Below are positions 28,263 through 37,783 of a stretch of DNA of 64,000 nucleotides, in pieces (within the stretch, counting starts at the first letter, position 1; every line of letters begins with the position of its first letter). The DNA is from JBEVJK01 sp963791325 (GTDB lineage: Bacteria; Pseudomonadota; Alphaproteobacteria; Rhizobiales; Rhizobiaceae), in assembly GCA_963791325.1 (NCBI GenBank), contig CAWBRU010000016.1, forward strand, positions 124,001 through 188,000, in the 5' to 3' direction. The notes below the pieces were generated by a model. The model had not been told where the DNA came from. It saw only the letters and a list, made by a program, of their open reading frames with translations, and did not search any database. The position numbers and the translations under genes were made by a program.

Positions 28263-30651
28263 TGGCGAAAATCCTCAACAGCGCCGCCGGCTGCATCCGG
28301 GCGAGCCGCCAGGCGGGCCACAGGCCAGCGAGCAGCGCTGCCCCGAGCGCGAAGAGCAGGAGGCGTATATACTCGGCCGGGAATAGGTACATCGGCAGGC
28401 GCCAGCCGAAGGCTTTCACATTGACAATGGCAAGCAGCACCCAGGCGAGTATCAGTCCTAGCGGCAGGGCCATAGCCGCGGTTATGGCGGCGAGCAGCAC
28501 GATACGGAGAACCTCCAGCAAGGCGAGCCGGCGTTGGGTTGTGCCCATCGCCCAAACGGGAGCCATTTGCGGCAGCCGCATTGCGGCGAGCGTGAGAAGG
28601 CTCATCAGGATCGCAAAGGCGGCGACCGTCAGCGTCAGGACGTTCAGCGCCCCGGTCACCGAGAAGGTCCGCTCGAACACGGTCCGCGAGAACGCTTTGA
28701 GCGCCTCTTGATCAACGATACGCGCGGGCGGAAAATTGAACTCCGCTATGAGCGCTCGGCGCAGACCCTGACGATCGCCGGTGCGCACGCCGTAGCGACT
28801 TGGAACGACATCCGGGAAGGTTCGCTGGAACAGCGCCTCACCGATGATCGCCTGGCCGATCGGGTTTCCGTAGTCGCCGACAACCCCCGCGACCGGCAGC
28901 GATAGGCCGGAACCGAGTGCCAGCCTGTCGCCGACGCGGAGGGCGGCGCGGCGTGAAAGCTGCTCGTTTATGATCACCGCCTTTCCTGCCTCGACTTCGT
29001 CCCAGACGGCGGGGATTGCGTCGAGAAACCGCCAGTTCTCGCGGTAAGTGTCACCGATGCGCGCCCCAAAGATCTCCCCCGGCAGGCCGGCGAGCCTCGC
29101 ATCGACCGACATGATCGGCAGTACGGCGTCGGACCGTGCCTCCAGAAAGCGCTCCAGCCCTGGCCGATCAGCCACCCCTCCTGCATCAACGTAGAGTTCT
29201 GCCGACAGGCGTTGGTCGAGGAAACCGACGAAGGTTAGGCGAAAGCTCGAGACCATGGTCGAGACTCCGACATTTGCCGCCATCGCGAGCAGCAGCGCCA
29301 TCAGCGCGAGCCCGAGGCCGGGCAGTTGCTGGCGAGTGTCTGCCCAGAACCATTGCGCCATGGCGCTGACGGCCTTGGCCTCGCCAAGCCGCAGGATCGC
29401 CGCCAGGCAAGGCGGCAGCGCCAGTGCTGCGCCAAGCAGTAAGCAGGCGAGCAGCGCGAAGGCGGCGGCCAGCCCGCCACCTGAGAGGGCCAGCACGCCC
29501 GCTGCCACCAGCAGCAGGACCGCGGCTGCGGCCTGCAGCTTTCGCGTCCTCGCCGAGGCCAGCGCCCAGGCGCGCCCCCCGGCGCTTGCAAGGACCGGCA
29601 TCCGCGCCAGCCGCCATATCGCGCTCGCAGCGGCGAGCAGGGCGCCGCCGATTGCCATAGACATTCCCGAAAGCCACCATGCCGGGCGGATCTGCAGCGT
29701 GCCGGCGACATCCGCCCCATAGAGGCCTCGTATCGTCGCCGCCACGTCTGGGAGCAAGATCGATGCAATGAGGTAACCAAGTGCGATGCCTAGCGCGCCG
29801 GCCAGCGTCGCCAGCACGACAAGCTCCGCGACCATCAAGACCACCAGGCGGCGGAGCGGCACGCCGAGCGCGCGCAAGGTGCGGACCATGCCCCGCCGCT
29901 GCTCAAAAGCAAGGCCGATCGCGCCGTGCACGATGAAGATGCCGACGGCGAAACTGAGGAAGCCGAACGCCGTGAGGTTGAGGTGGAAGCTGTCGGTGAG
30001 GCGGCCGACATCGGTCGCGCCCTCCGCACGTTGAAGCACGATGCTCGGTGCGACCTCGGCCATCGGTCGTTGCTGAAGGGGCTGGTCCGGCAGGACGATC
30101 ATGCGGCTGAGGCGCCCGGCACGGTCAAGCAGCTTTTGGGCGATGCCGATATCGGCGAGTACGGTGCCAGGCGCAACTGCCCGCGCGATAAGAACCGGGT
30201 TGGGCAGGTTTGCCTCCAGGAGCGCAGCCGTGGCCGGGCCGGCCACGAGCGTGTCCGCGCGCAGCAAGTCTTGGAGGTTGGTGCGTGGCAGTGCTGCACT
30301 GGCTGCCGAGCCCGGCGGCGCGCTCAGCGGATCGACGCCGACTAGCCTCAGATCGGTGTTGCCGACGCGCAGCCTCCCCTCGACGACCGGACTGACCAGC
30401 CAACCGGCGCGGCGCAGCCTAACGAATAGCTCCTGCGCGATGGAATCTCCCTGGCGGGGTATCAGCTGGTCGAGCCTGCCCTCGGCTAAGGTAGCGGCAG
30501 CCGCGTCGTAGCTCGCCCGTGCCTCGGCGTTGATCGCCTGCACGCCCGACCATAGGGCCGTCGCCAGCGCAAGACCGACGACGAGCGTCAGCAATTGCAG
30601 CCGGTTGCGTTGCCAATGCGAAGCGAGTGCCGAGAGAACCGCACCGGTCAC
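28252..30651 (-). CDS. ABC transporter permease, FtsX/MacB type (799 residues)
   Basis: A single long permease. One N-terminal membrane helix and a large extracytoplasmic domain (about 45-225) are followed by a first FtsX block of helices (GFLSFAVGIFIVHGAIGLAF, MVAELVVLATLAGALGIALG). A middle hydrophobic region, a second extracytoplasmic domain (about 480-650) and a last FtsX block (ALNVLTLTVAAFAILMSLLT, then LRIVLLAAITAAMALPLGLI) complete it. This ten-helix layout is found in LolC/E-like fused permeases. It overlaps its ATPase gene by 4 bp (ATGA) and attH by 11 bp. Likely moves a lipid or lipoprotein-like molecule, by family analogy. Confidence 0.9.
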   Translation of the reverse strand: MTGAVLSALASHWQRNRLQLLTLVVGLALATALWSGVQAINAEARASYDAAAATLAEGRLDQLIPRQGDSIAQELFVRLRRAGWLVSPVVEGRLRVGNTDLRLVGVDPLSAPPGSAASAALPRTNLQDLLRADTLVAGPATAALLEANLPNPVLIARAVAPGTVLADIGIAQKLLDRAGRLSRMIVLPDQPLQQRPMAEVAPSIVLQRAEGATDVGRLTDSFHLNLTAFGFLSFAVGIFIVHGAIGLAFEQRRGMVRTLRALGVPLRRLVVLMVAELVVLATLAGALGIALGYLIASILLPDVAATIRGLYGADVAGTLQIRPAWWLSGMSMAIGGALLAAASAIWRLARMPVLASAGGRAWALASARTRKLQAAAAVLLLVAAGVLALSGGGLAAAFALLACLLLGAALALPPCLAAILRLGEAKAVSAMAQWFWADTRQQLPGLGLALMALLLAMAANVGVSTMVSSFRLTFVGFLDQRLSAELYVDAGGVADRPGLERFLEARSDAVLPIMSVDARLAGLPGEIFGARIGDTYRENWRFLDAIPAVWDEVEAGKAVIINEQLSRRAALRVGDRLALGSGLSLPVAGVVGDYGNPIGQAIIGEALFQRTFPDVVPSRYGVRTGDRQGLRRALIAEFNFPPARIVDQEALKAFSRTVFERTFSVTGALNVLTLTVAAFAILMSLLTLAAMRLPQMAPVWAMGTTQRRLALLEVLRIVLLAAITAAMALPLGLILAWVLLAIVNVKAFGWRLPMYLFPAEYIRLLLFALGAALLAGLWPAWRLARMQPAALLRIFANER

Positions 30652-31304
30652 GCGAGGCGGCCCTGACTGAGATGCGCGCGGCGACTCAGCCGAGCTGCAA
30701 GGCGGCGGGAGTGCGTGACCATCAGGAGTGCCGCGCCGGTGTCCGACACAAGTGTCAGGAATTGCTCCATCACCTCGTCAGCCGTTGCCTCGTCAAGGTT
30801 GCCTGTCGGCTCGTCCGCCAGAATTAGCTTCGGTCGCGCCGCGAGCGCCCGAGCGATGGCCACGCGCTGCTGCTGACCTCCGGACAGCTGCTCCGGATAT
30901 TTGCGCAACTGAGGGTCTAGACCGAGCGCGCGGGTCAGCCGTGAAAGGTCCGGCAGCCCCGGCTTTCCGTTCAGGCGCGCCTGGAAGGCGATATTGGCGG
31001 CAACGTTAAGGGAGGGGATGAGGTTGAACTGCTGGAAGACGATGCCGACCACGCTTCGCCTAAGCCTCGCGCGGCTGCGGTCGTCGAGGGCGGTGACTTC
31101 CTGCCCATCAAGCAAGACGCGCCCGCCCTCGGCAGTGTCCAGCCCTGCTACGAGATGTAGTAGCGTACTCTTGCCCGAGCCGGATTCTCCTGTGAGCGCC
31201 AGCGTCTGGCCGGCCTCGAGCGAGAACGTCACGCCACGCAGGACGGGTATCGGACCTTCCGGGCCAGGATAGGATTTCCGCAGGTCTTCGATCGAAAGCA
31301 ACAT
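30648..31304 (-). CDS. ABC transporter ATP-binding protein (LolD/MacB type)
   Basis: 218 residues. Walker A LTGESGSGKSTLLHLVAG, Q-loop in VFQQFNLIPSLNV, signature LSGGQQQRVAIARALA, Walker B LILADEPTGNLD and the H-loop MVTHSRRLA are all intact. The subfamily couples ATP hydrolysis to FtsX-type permeases. It is first in the three-gene operon (ATPase, 799-residue permease, AttH-like protein). Confidence 0.95.
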   Translation of the reverse strand: MLLSIEDLRKSYPGPEGPIPVLRGVTFSLEAGQTLALTGESGSGKSTLLHLVAGLDTAEGGRVLLDGQEVTALDDRSRARLRRSVVGIVFQQFNLIPSLNVAANIAFQARLNGKPGLPDLSRLTRALGLDPQLRKYPEQLSGGQQQRVAIARALAARPKLILADEPTGNLDEATADEVMEQFLTLVSDTGAALLMVTHSRRLAARLSRRAHLSQGRLA

Positions 31305-31525
31305 GCTCCACAGCTAAAGTCTCTGGAGTAAAGGAAAAGCGCTGCGGTTGAGAATTCCTACAAGGAAGCTGCGGCAGTTCGTGCCTGAACTGCACTGGGA
31401 GCTGTTGATGGGCAGGCCCTACGAGGGGTAGCGGTCGCCAGTCTCGCCCCTCCAGGACCTCGGCCGACGTGGGTAAGCGCCCGGACCGCACTTCCACTGA
31501 CCTAGAATTGACCTACCTAGTGGAC

Positions 31526-32674
31526 ATGACACAACGTACCTTTTCCACGGCCTCCCTCGCTATCGCGGCCGGATTGTTCTTTTGGCACTCCGCTTCTCAG
31601 GCGGAGAGCATCAACGCTGGAGAGCACGGTCCCAGCTCAAGCCACCCTTTCACCGTCCAGGCTGTCGCCGAGTTCGACACGCCGTGGGCGATAGCATTTC
31701 TTCCAAACGGAAGAATGCTGATCACCGAAAAGCCAGGACGCATCTTCCTGACGACGCAGAACGGAGAAAAGCTCGAAGTTGGCAATGTCCCTGCCGTCGC
31801 GGCCTCCGGACAAGACGGCCTTCTCGACATTGCCATTGCACCGGACTTTGCGACCAGCTCGCGCATCTACTTCACCTATGTCGAACCGGGTGAGAAAGGC
31901 AGCCGGTTGGTGCTGTCCCGCGCAACTCTCTCCGTTACGGACAGCGCAGCCACGCTCGCCGACGAGGCTGTCATCTGGCGGCAGGCACCTGCAGGTGGGA
32001 GCGGTCAGCCAGGCGGCATCATCGCCTTCGATCCCAAGGGCACGCATTTGTTCCTGACCGTCGGAGATCGGATGCGGCCGAAGAGCGCGCAGAACCCCGG
32101 AGAAGCCCGTGGCAAGCTGCTCCGCCTTAACCTGGATGGTTCCACGCCGGCTGACAATCCCCATGCAGCCGTGGGCGGCGTGGAGGGCGAGACCTGGACT
32201 ACGGGCCACCGCAACCCCTATGGCCTGGCCTTAGCTCCGGACGGCCGGCTGTGGCTGCATGAGATGGGGCCGCGCGGCGGCGACGAGCTGAATTTGATCG
32301 AACCCGGCCAAAACTATGGCTGGCCACTCGTCTCGAACGGCGACAACTACAGTGGCACGCCAATCCCTCGCCATACCACTCGCCCCGAGTTCGCGGCGCC
32401 TCAGCTCTATTGGACGCCGGTTATCGCCCCGGCCGGTCTGGCTTTCTATCAGGGCGGCATGTTCCCGCGTTGGCAGGGGTCGGCACTAATCGGCGGCTTG
32501 AAGGTCCAATCCCTGGTTCGGGTCAGCTTCCGAGCCGACGGGCAACCTGACGAAAGCGATCGCTGGAAGCTCGGCGGACGCATTCGCGACGTCGCCGTGG
32601 CGCCCGATGGCGCGGTCTGGCTGATCGAGGACAGCGACCCCGGACGTTTGATGCGGCTCTCGCCCGAAGACTAG
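31526..32674 (+). CDS. PQQ-type soluble aldose sugar dehydrogenase homologue (YliI/GdhB family)
   Basis: 382 residues with a signal peptide (ending near SQAES), then the six-bladed propeller of the glucose/sorbosone dehydrogenase family: DTPWAIAFLPNGRMLITEKP, GQDGLLDIAIAPDF, FLTVGDR, GHRNPYGLALAPDG, LWLHEMGPRGGDELNLIEPG and NYGWPLVSNGDNYSG. The substrate in the family is an aldose sugar oxidised in the periplasm with PQQ. Where homologues have His in an H-x-G-x-R motif, this one reads GQPGGI, so the usual catalytic base may be missing. Divergent from the ABC-AttH operon (about 220 bp between starts). Confidence 0.87.
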   Translation: MTQRTFSTASLAIAAGLFFWHSASQAESINAGEHGPSSSHPFTVQAVAEFDTPWAIAFLPNGRMLITEKPGRIFLTTQNGEKLEVGNVPAVAASGQDGLLDIAIAPDFATSSRIYFTYVEPGEKGSRLVLSRATLSVTDSAATLADEAVIWRQAPAGGSGQPGGIIAFDPKGTHLFLTVGDRMRPKSAQNPGEARGKLLRLNLDGSTPADNPHAAVGGVEGETWTTGHRNPYGLALAPDGRLWLHEMGPRGGDELNLIEPGQNYGWPLVSNGDNYSGTPIPRHTTRPEFAAPQLYWTPVIAPAGLAFYQGGMFPRWQGSALIGGLKVQSLVRVSFRADGQPDESDRWKLGGRIRDVAVAPDGAVWLIEDSDPGRLMRLSPED

Positions 32675-33034
32675 GCCTGTCGGTCTCTCCCCTGGAGCCT
32701 TCACGTTCTCGCCTAGCCCGCAATGGTGCATTGATGCGCCAGTTTCATAAAGTCGAGAGAAGAGCACCACCTAATCGCTCAGTCTGCTTGCAACTCAATT
32801 CGACGGCATTTGATCCCCCATGCCACTCGAAGGCAGCGCGGCGCGATCACACGCCATTCTGCGTCGGTCAGATCGGTCTGGTATCGGGTGACGATGCGGC
32901 TATGCTGCTGTCGAGTAGTTGGCGTCCACATGGCCAATCCAAGATTGGTTCGAGAAACCTCTTGGAGATCACGGTGGGTGCCGTGACCTCAACCGTTTCT
33001 CGAAAACTGCGCTGACCGAGCCGGGAGACTGAAC
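32675..33034. other. Non-coding stretch before the SAM-cyclase gene
   Basis: 360 bp with no supported gene. It ends with GGGAGACTGAAC just before the ATG at 33035. Promoters of the cyclase gene should lie here; no clear boxes were identified. Confidence 0.5.
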
Positions 33035-36000
33035 ATGGACATCGACGGTTGGCTCCGCGGGATCGGTCTCGCCGAGTATGCCGAGATGTTCCGCGCCAAC
33101 GACATCAACATCGAGTTGCTGGGCCAGCTGACCAACGACGATCTCAAGGACATCGGCGTCGTGTCGCTCGGCCATCGCAAGAAGCTGCTGGAAGCGATTG
33201 CGGAGCGTGCCGGTGCCGTTTCTGTGTCGCCGGAGCCTGCGTTGTCCGAGCCGCAGGCCCAGGACTCCGCCGAGCGTCGCCAGGTCACCGTCATGTTTTC
33301 CGATCTTGTCGGTTCGACCGCACTCTCCGGTCAGATGGACCCCGAAGACCTGCGCGAGTTGATTTCGGCCTATCAGACATGCGTCGCCGAGACGGTGCGC
33401 CGCCACGGCGGTTTCGTCGCCAAATATCTGGGCGACGGCGTACTCGTCTATTTCGGCTATCCGCAGGCCCACGAGGACGATGCCGAACAGGCCGTACGCG
33501 CCGGGCTTGAGACCATCGCGGCGGTGACGGCTCTCAAGATGCCGGTTCCGCTGCAAACGCGGGTCGGCATCGCCACCGGATTGGTGGTGGTCGGCGACCT
33601 CATCGGGTCGGGGCAAGCGCAGGAGCGGGGCATCGTCGGCGAGACGCCGAACCTTGCGGCGCGGCTGCAAGGCGTCGCCGAGCCGAACATGGTGGTGATC
33701 GCCGAGGGCACGAGGAAGCTGCTCGGCAATCTCTTCGATCTGGAAGACCTCGGGCAGAAGGAACTCAAGGGCATTGCCGGGGCGACAAGGGCTTTCGCGG
33801 CGCTACGCGCGGGTTCGGCGGAAAGCCGCTTCGAGGCCCTCCACGCCAGCGGCCTGACAGCGCTGGTCGGGCGGGAGGAAGAGACCGAGCTTCTGCTTCG
33901 GCGCTGGTCGAAGGCCAAGGGTGGCGAAGGGCAGGTGGTGCTGCTTTCCGGCGAGGCCGGCATCGGCAAATCTCGGCTGACCGCGGCGCTCCTCGAACGC
34001 CTCTCCGGCGAGCCACATACACGTCTGCGTTATTTCTGCTCGCCGCAGCATACCGACAGCGCGTTCTATCCGATCATCGGCCAGATGGAGCGCGCTGCCG
34101 GACTATCGCGCGATGACACCGCTGCGGTCAGGCTCGACAAGCTCGATGCCCTGCTCGCCCAGAGTTCGGCGTCGTCCCAGGATGCGGCGCTCTTCGCCGA
34201 ATTGCTGTCGCTGCCCAATGACGGACGGTATCCTGCCCTCAATCTGGCTCCGGAGCAGCGCCGGCAGAAAACGCTGGAGGCGTTCGGTTCGCAATTGGAA
34301 GTCCTGTCGCGCGTCCGGCCGGTGCTGATGATCTTCGAGGATGCGCACTGGACCGACCCGACGAGCCTGGAGGCGTTCGGCCGGACAGTGGACCGGATCC
34401 GACCCTTGCGCGTATTGCTCCTCGCCACGTTCCGGCCCGAGTTCGTTCCGCCCTGGATCGGGCGGCCGCATGTCACCTCCCTGACGATCAATCGGATGGC
34501 CAAGCGCGATGTCGATGCCATCATCGACGGCGTCGCGGGAAACAAGCCAATTCCGGAGAGCGTCCGGAAGGATATCATCGAGCGCACCGACGGCATCCCA
34601 CTGTTCGTCGAGGAGATGACCAAGGCGGTTCTGGAGGCTGAAAGCGAAGGTTCGGCCAAGCATTTGGCCGCTTCGGTTCCGTCTCCGGCTCACGCGGTCC
34701 CGGCAAGTTTGCACGCCTCCCTGATGGCGCGGCTCGACCGGCTCGGCTCCGCCAAGGACGTGGCGCAGATCGGCGCAGCCATCGGGCGGGAGTTCTCGCA
34801 CGCCCTTCTGGCGGCGGTGGCGGGCAAGCCGGGGGCAGACCTGGGATCGGCGCTCGACCGGCTCATCGCCGCAGGGTTGCTGTTCCGCCAGGGCGTGCCG
34901 CCGCAGGCGACATACCTGTTCAAGCATGCCCTGGTGCAGGACGCCGCCTATGGCACGCTGCTGCGCGAGGCGCGACGCGGGCTGCACGCGCGCATTGCCG
35001 AAGTTCTGGAAGGCCAATTCACCGAGATCGCAAAGAACCAACCCGAGTTGCTGGCGCGTCACTGCACCGAGGCCGGGCTGACCGAGAAGGCGGCGGGCCT
35101 GTGGGGCAAGGCGGGTCAGCGCTCACTGGAGCGTTCGGCGCTGGTTGAGGCAGTGGAGCAGCTCACCCGAGCAATCGGCCTGATCGCGGCCTTGGCCCCT
35201 ACGCCGGCGCTCCGTCGCGAGGAGATCAAGCTCCAGGTCGCGCTTATTACCCCGCTTCTCCACGTCAAAGGCTACGCAGCGCCGGAAACCAAGGCCGCAG
35301 CGGAGCGAGCAAATCTATTGATCGAACAAGCCAAGGCGCTGGGAGAGCCCCTCGAAGACCCGCTACTTTTGTTCTCTGTCCTCTACGGCGTCTGGGTCGC
35401 GAACTACATCGCGTTCAACGGCGACGCCATGCGCGAGCTTGCGGCGCAGTTCCTCGTGCTTGCCGAGAAGCAAGGATCAGTAGTCCCGCTCGTGGTCGCT
35501 CATCGCATCATGGCGGTCTCCTTGCTGTGTACGGGGGACATCGTAGCAAGCCCGAGTGCATTCCGACCAAGCAGCGGCGCTTCACAATCCGGCCGAGCAC
35601 CGTCCGGTTGCCACTCGATTTGGCCAGGACACCGGGGTGTCGATCCTGGCCTATCGGTCGCTGGGCTCGTGGTTGCTCGGCTATCCAGCGGCATCGCTGG
35701 CGGATGTCGAGAGCGCGGTCAAGGCCGCCCGCGAGATCGGCCAGGCCGCTACTTTGATGTTTGCCCTGACCCACGCCGCACTGACGCATTTGGTCTCCAG
35801 GAACTACGCGGCAGCCAAGGGGGAAGCGGAAGAACTGGCCGCAGTGGCGGGCGACAAAGGCGCCTTTTTCTGGAAAGCGATCGGAACGATGGCACAAGGC
35901 TGGGTATTGGCCCTGACCGGCAAGGCTTCCGACGCGGCTGACCTGTTGACTTCCGGATTAGGCGCTTTTCGGTCGACCGGATCCACATTGTGGATACCAT

Positions 36001-36401
36001 TGCACATGTCATGCCTGGCGATAGCTCACCGGGATCTCGACCGGTTCGACGAGGCCTGGCACTGCATCGGCGAGGCGACGACGGCGATCGAGACCACCGG
36101 GGAACGATGGTACGAAGCCGAAGTCCTCCGGGTCGCCGGCGAGATTGCAATGATGTCGCCGGAACGGGACACGGCGAAGGCGGAAATGTTTTTCGACAGG
36201 GCGCTGGCAGTGGCGCGTCAACAGCAGGCGAGGTCCTGGGAACTGCGTGCGGCGATGAGCATGGCGAAGCTGTGGCGCGACCAGGGCCAGCGGGATAAGG
36301 CCCGCGATCTTCTCGCTCCGGTCTATGGCTGGTTCACGGAAGGGTTCGACACGCTCGATCTGAAGGATGCCAAGGCGCTGCTCGACGATTTGCACGTCTG
36401 A
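33035..36401 (+). CDS. SAM domain - class III nucleotidyl cyclase - AAA-like ATPase - TPR protein (one frameshift)
   Basis: About 1,120 residues once an indel near 35550 is bridged. Order: SAM domain (1-62, DIDGWLRGIGLAEYAEMFRA); class III cyclase domain (about 83-255) with both metal Asp motifs, VMFSDLVGSTALS and KYLGDGVLVYFG, and VGETPNLAARLQGVA; STAND/AAA-type ATPase (Walker A SGEAGIGKSRL near 305, Walker B VLMIFEDAHWTD); helical TPR-like C-terminus. This architecture is widespread in rhizobia, usually as orphan regulators. GGGAGA precedes the ATG. Predicted cytoplasmic, producing cAMP or a related nucleotide. Confidence 0.9.
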
Positions 36402-36685
36402 CAGCCAATTTCGAAACAGCCACTTAGTTCGACCGAACGTGGTGCCTGATGAGCTTACAAGCATCACAGCTCAGAGCCGCATGCGGTCCGGCCGTTTTTG
36501 GCCGCAAGCCGACCGGCAGCTTTTGGCGTTCAGAACGCTATACCAGACATTCAGTGAGCTAAGATGGATCGTCTTCAACTGAGTCGAAGGCGACAAGCCA
36601 TTTGGTCGAACTAATGTCCGCGCGCTCCCTTTAGCCGACCTCCAAGGCGACCGCGATCGGCACCTCAGGCGTCATCATCGATTGA

Positions 36686-37519
36686 CTAAAATTTCTTCGT
36701 CAGATCGACGCCGAACCACTTGTTCGACAAGCCCGAGAGCGTTCCGTCGGCCTGCATGTCCGAAATCGTGGTATTCAGCAGATCCGCAAACTCCGCGTCC
36801 CCTGGCTCGATAGCCAGGGCGCTGGGTCCATAAGAGACAGGCTGTCCGACGATCTTCAGGGGCGCGCCCTGCTTGATGAGGAACAGGAAGTACATCATGT
36901 CGTCGACCATACCATCGAGCGCAACACCGTCACCCTTGGCGAGATCGTTAGAAGCCGCTTCCGAGGTTTCATAGCTGATGACCACCGGCTCCTCGATCTT
37001 GTAGATGGGGGGTGACTCATCGGCCATGCCTATGGGCTCGTGCTTGAGGTATTTCTCGAAGACCGACGCCTTGAGCGCCCCGATGCGCTTGCCCGTCGCG
37101 TCGGCCGGTGAAAGGATGGACGTGTTGTCCTTGTGGACCGCCAGCACGGCCGGTGCGTAGTAGTAGACAACCGGAAAAACGAGGTGTTTGGCGCGGTCCT
37201 CGGTAGGCGACATGCTTCCTACCGAAAGGTCCCATTCACCGTTCCAGTTGCCTGCCGTGATGACATTCCACTGGGGCGTCAAGAACTCGACCTTGACGCC
37301 GATGCGTTTCGCGATCTCCTGCGCGACCGACGTATCGAATCCGTGCCAGCCGTTGTCGTCCTTCCAGGAGTAAGGAGGCCATGCGGGATCGGTAGCAACG
37401 CGGACGACTCCTTTCGCCCTGACCCGGTCGAGCACGTCACCTGCGTGGGTAGGATGCGTCGCGCATAGGGCGACGAGAAGTGCGCCAATGAAACCTGCAA
37501 GAGTTCCCAGCCGACGCAC
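36686..37519 (-). CDS. Periplasmic solute-binding protein, family 3 (amino-acid type)
   Basis: 277 residues with a signal peptide (cleavage near THAGD). The family 3 start is GVVRVATDPAWPPYSW, followed by GFDTSVAQEIAKRIGVKVEF and WDLSVGSMSPTEDRAKHLVF; the last lobe ends DGTLSGLSNKWFGVDL. Such proteins bind amino acids or related small ligands. No permease or ATPase genes accompany it. Instead it is divergent from a hybrid histidine kinase, so it may deliver a ligand signal to that kinase rather than feed an importer. About 264 bp separate the two starts. Confidence 0.92.
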   Translation of the reverse strand: MRRLGTLAGFIGALLVALCATHPTHAGDVLDRVRAKGVVRVATDPAWPPYSWKDDNGWHGFDTSVAQEIAKRIGVKVEFLTPQWNVITAGNWNGEWDLSVGSMSPTEDRAKHLVFPVVYYYAPAVLAVHKDNTSILSPADATGKRIGALKASVFEKYLKHEPIGMADESPPIYKIEEPVVISYETSEAASNDLAKGDGVALDGMVDDMMYFLFLIKQGAPLKIVGQPVSYGPSALAIEPGDAEFADLLNTTISDMQADGTLSGLSNKWFGVDLTKKF

Positions 37520-37783
37520 AAGTCACCCCTCAAGTCTCCACGGGAAGCTGCGAGACCTATCGACTGCGCACGCGACTACCGAATGATGCAAACGAACGGG
37601 CGGGGCTTGCGGTCGATCGTCCTGCGGCAAGAATGGCTGAGACCGCGCTGCATTGACAAGGGCCCGGCACCTCCGCACATTCAGCTTTGATAAGCTACCC
37701 GCAATTTGGTTGCGCTGCCAGAGGTATCGCGCTGTGTGAGGACGTTTGCACTGGCCGCGCGGGGCAGCAATCGGGGAAACTCG

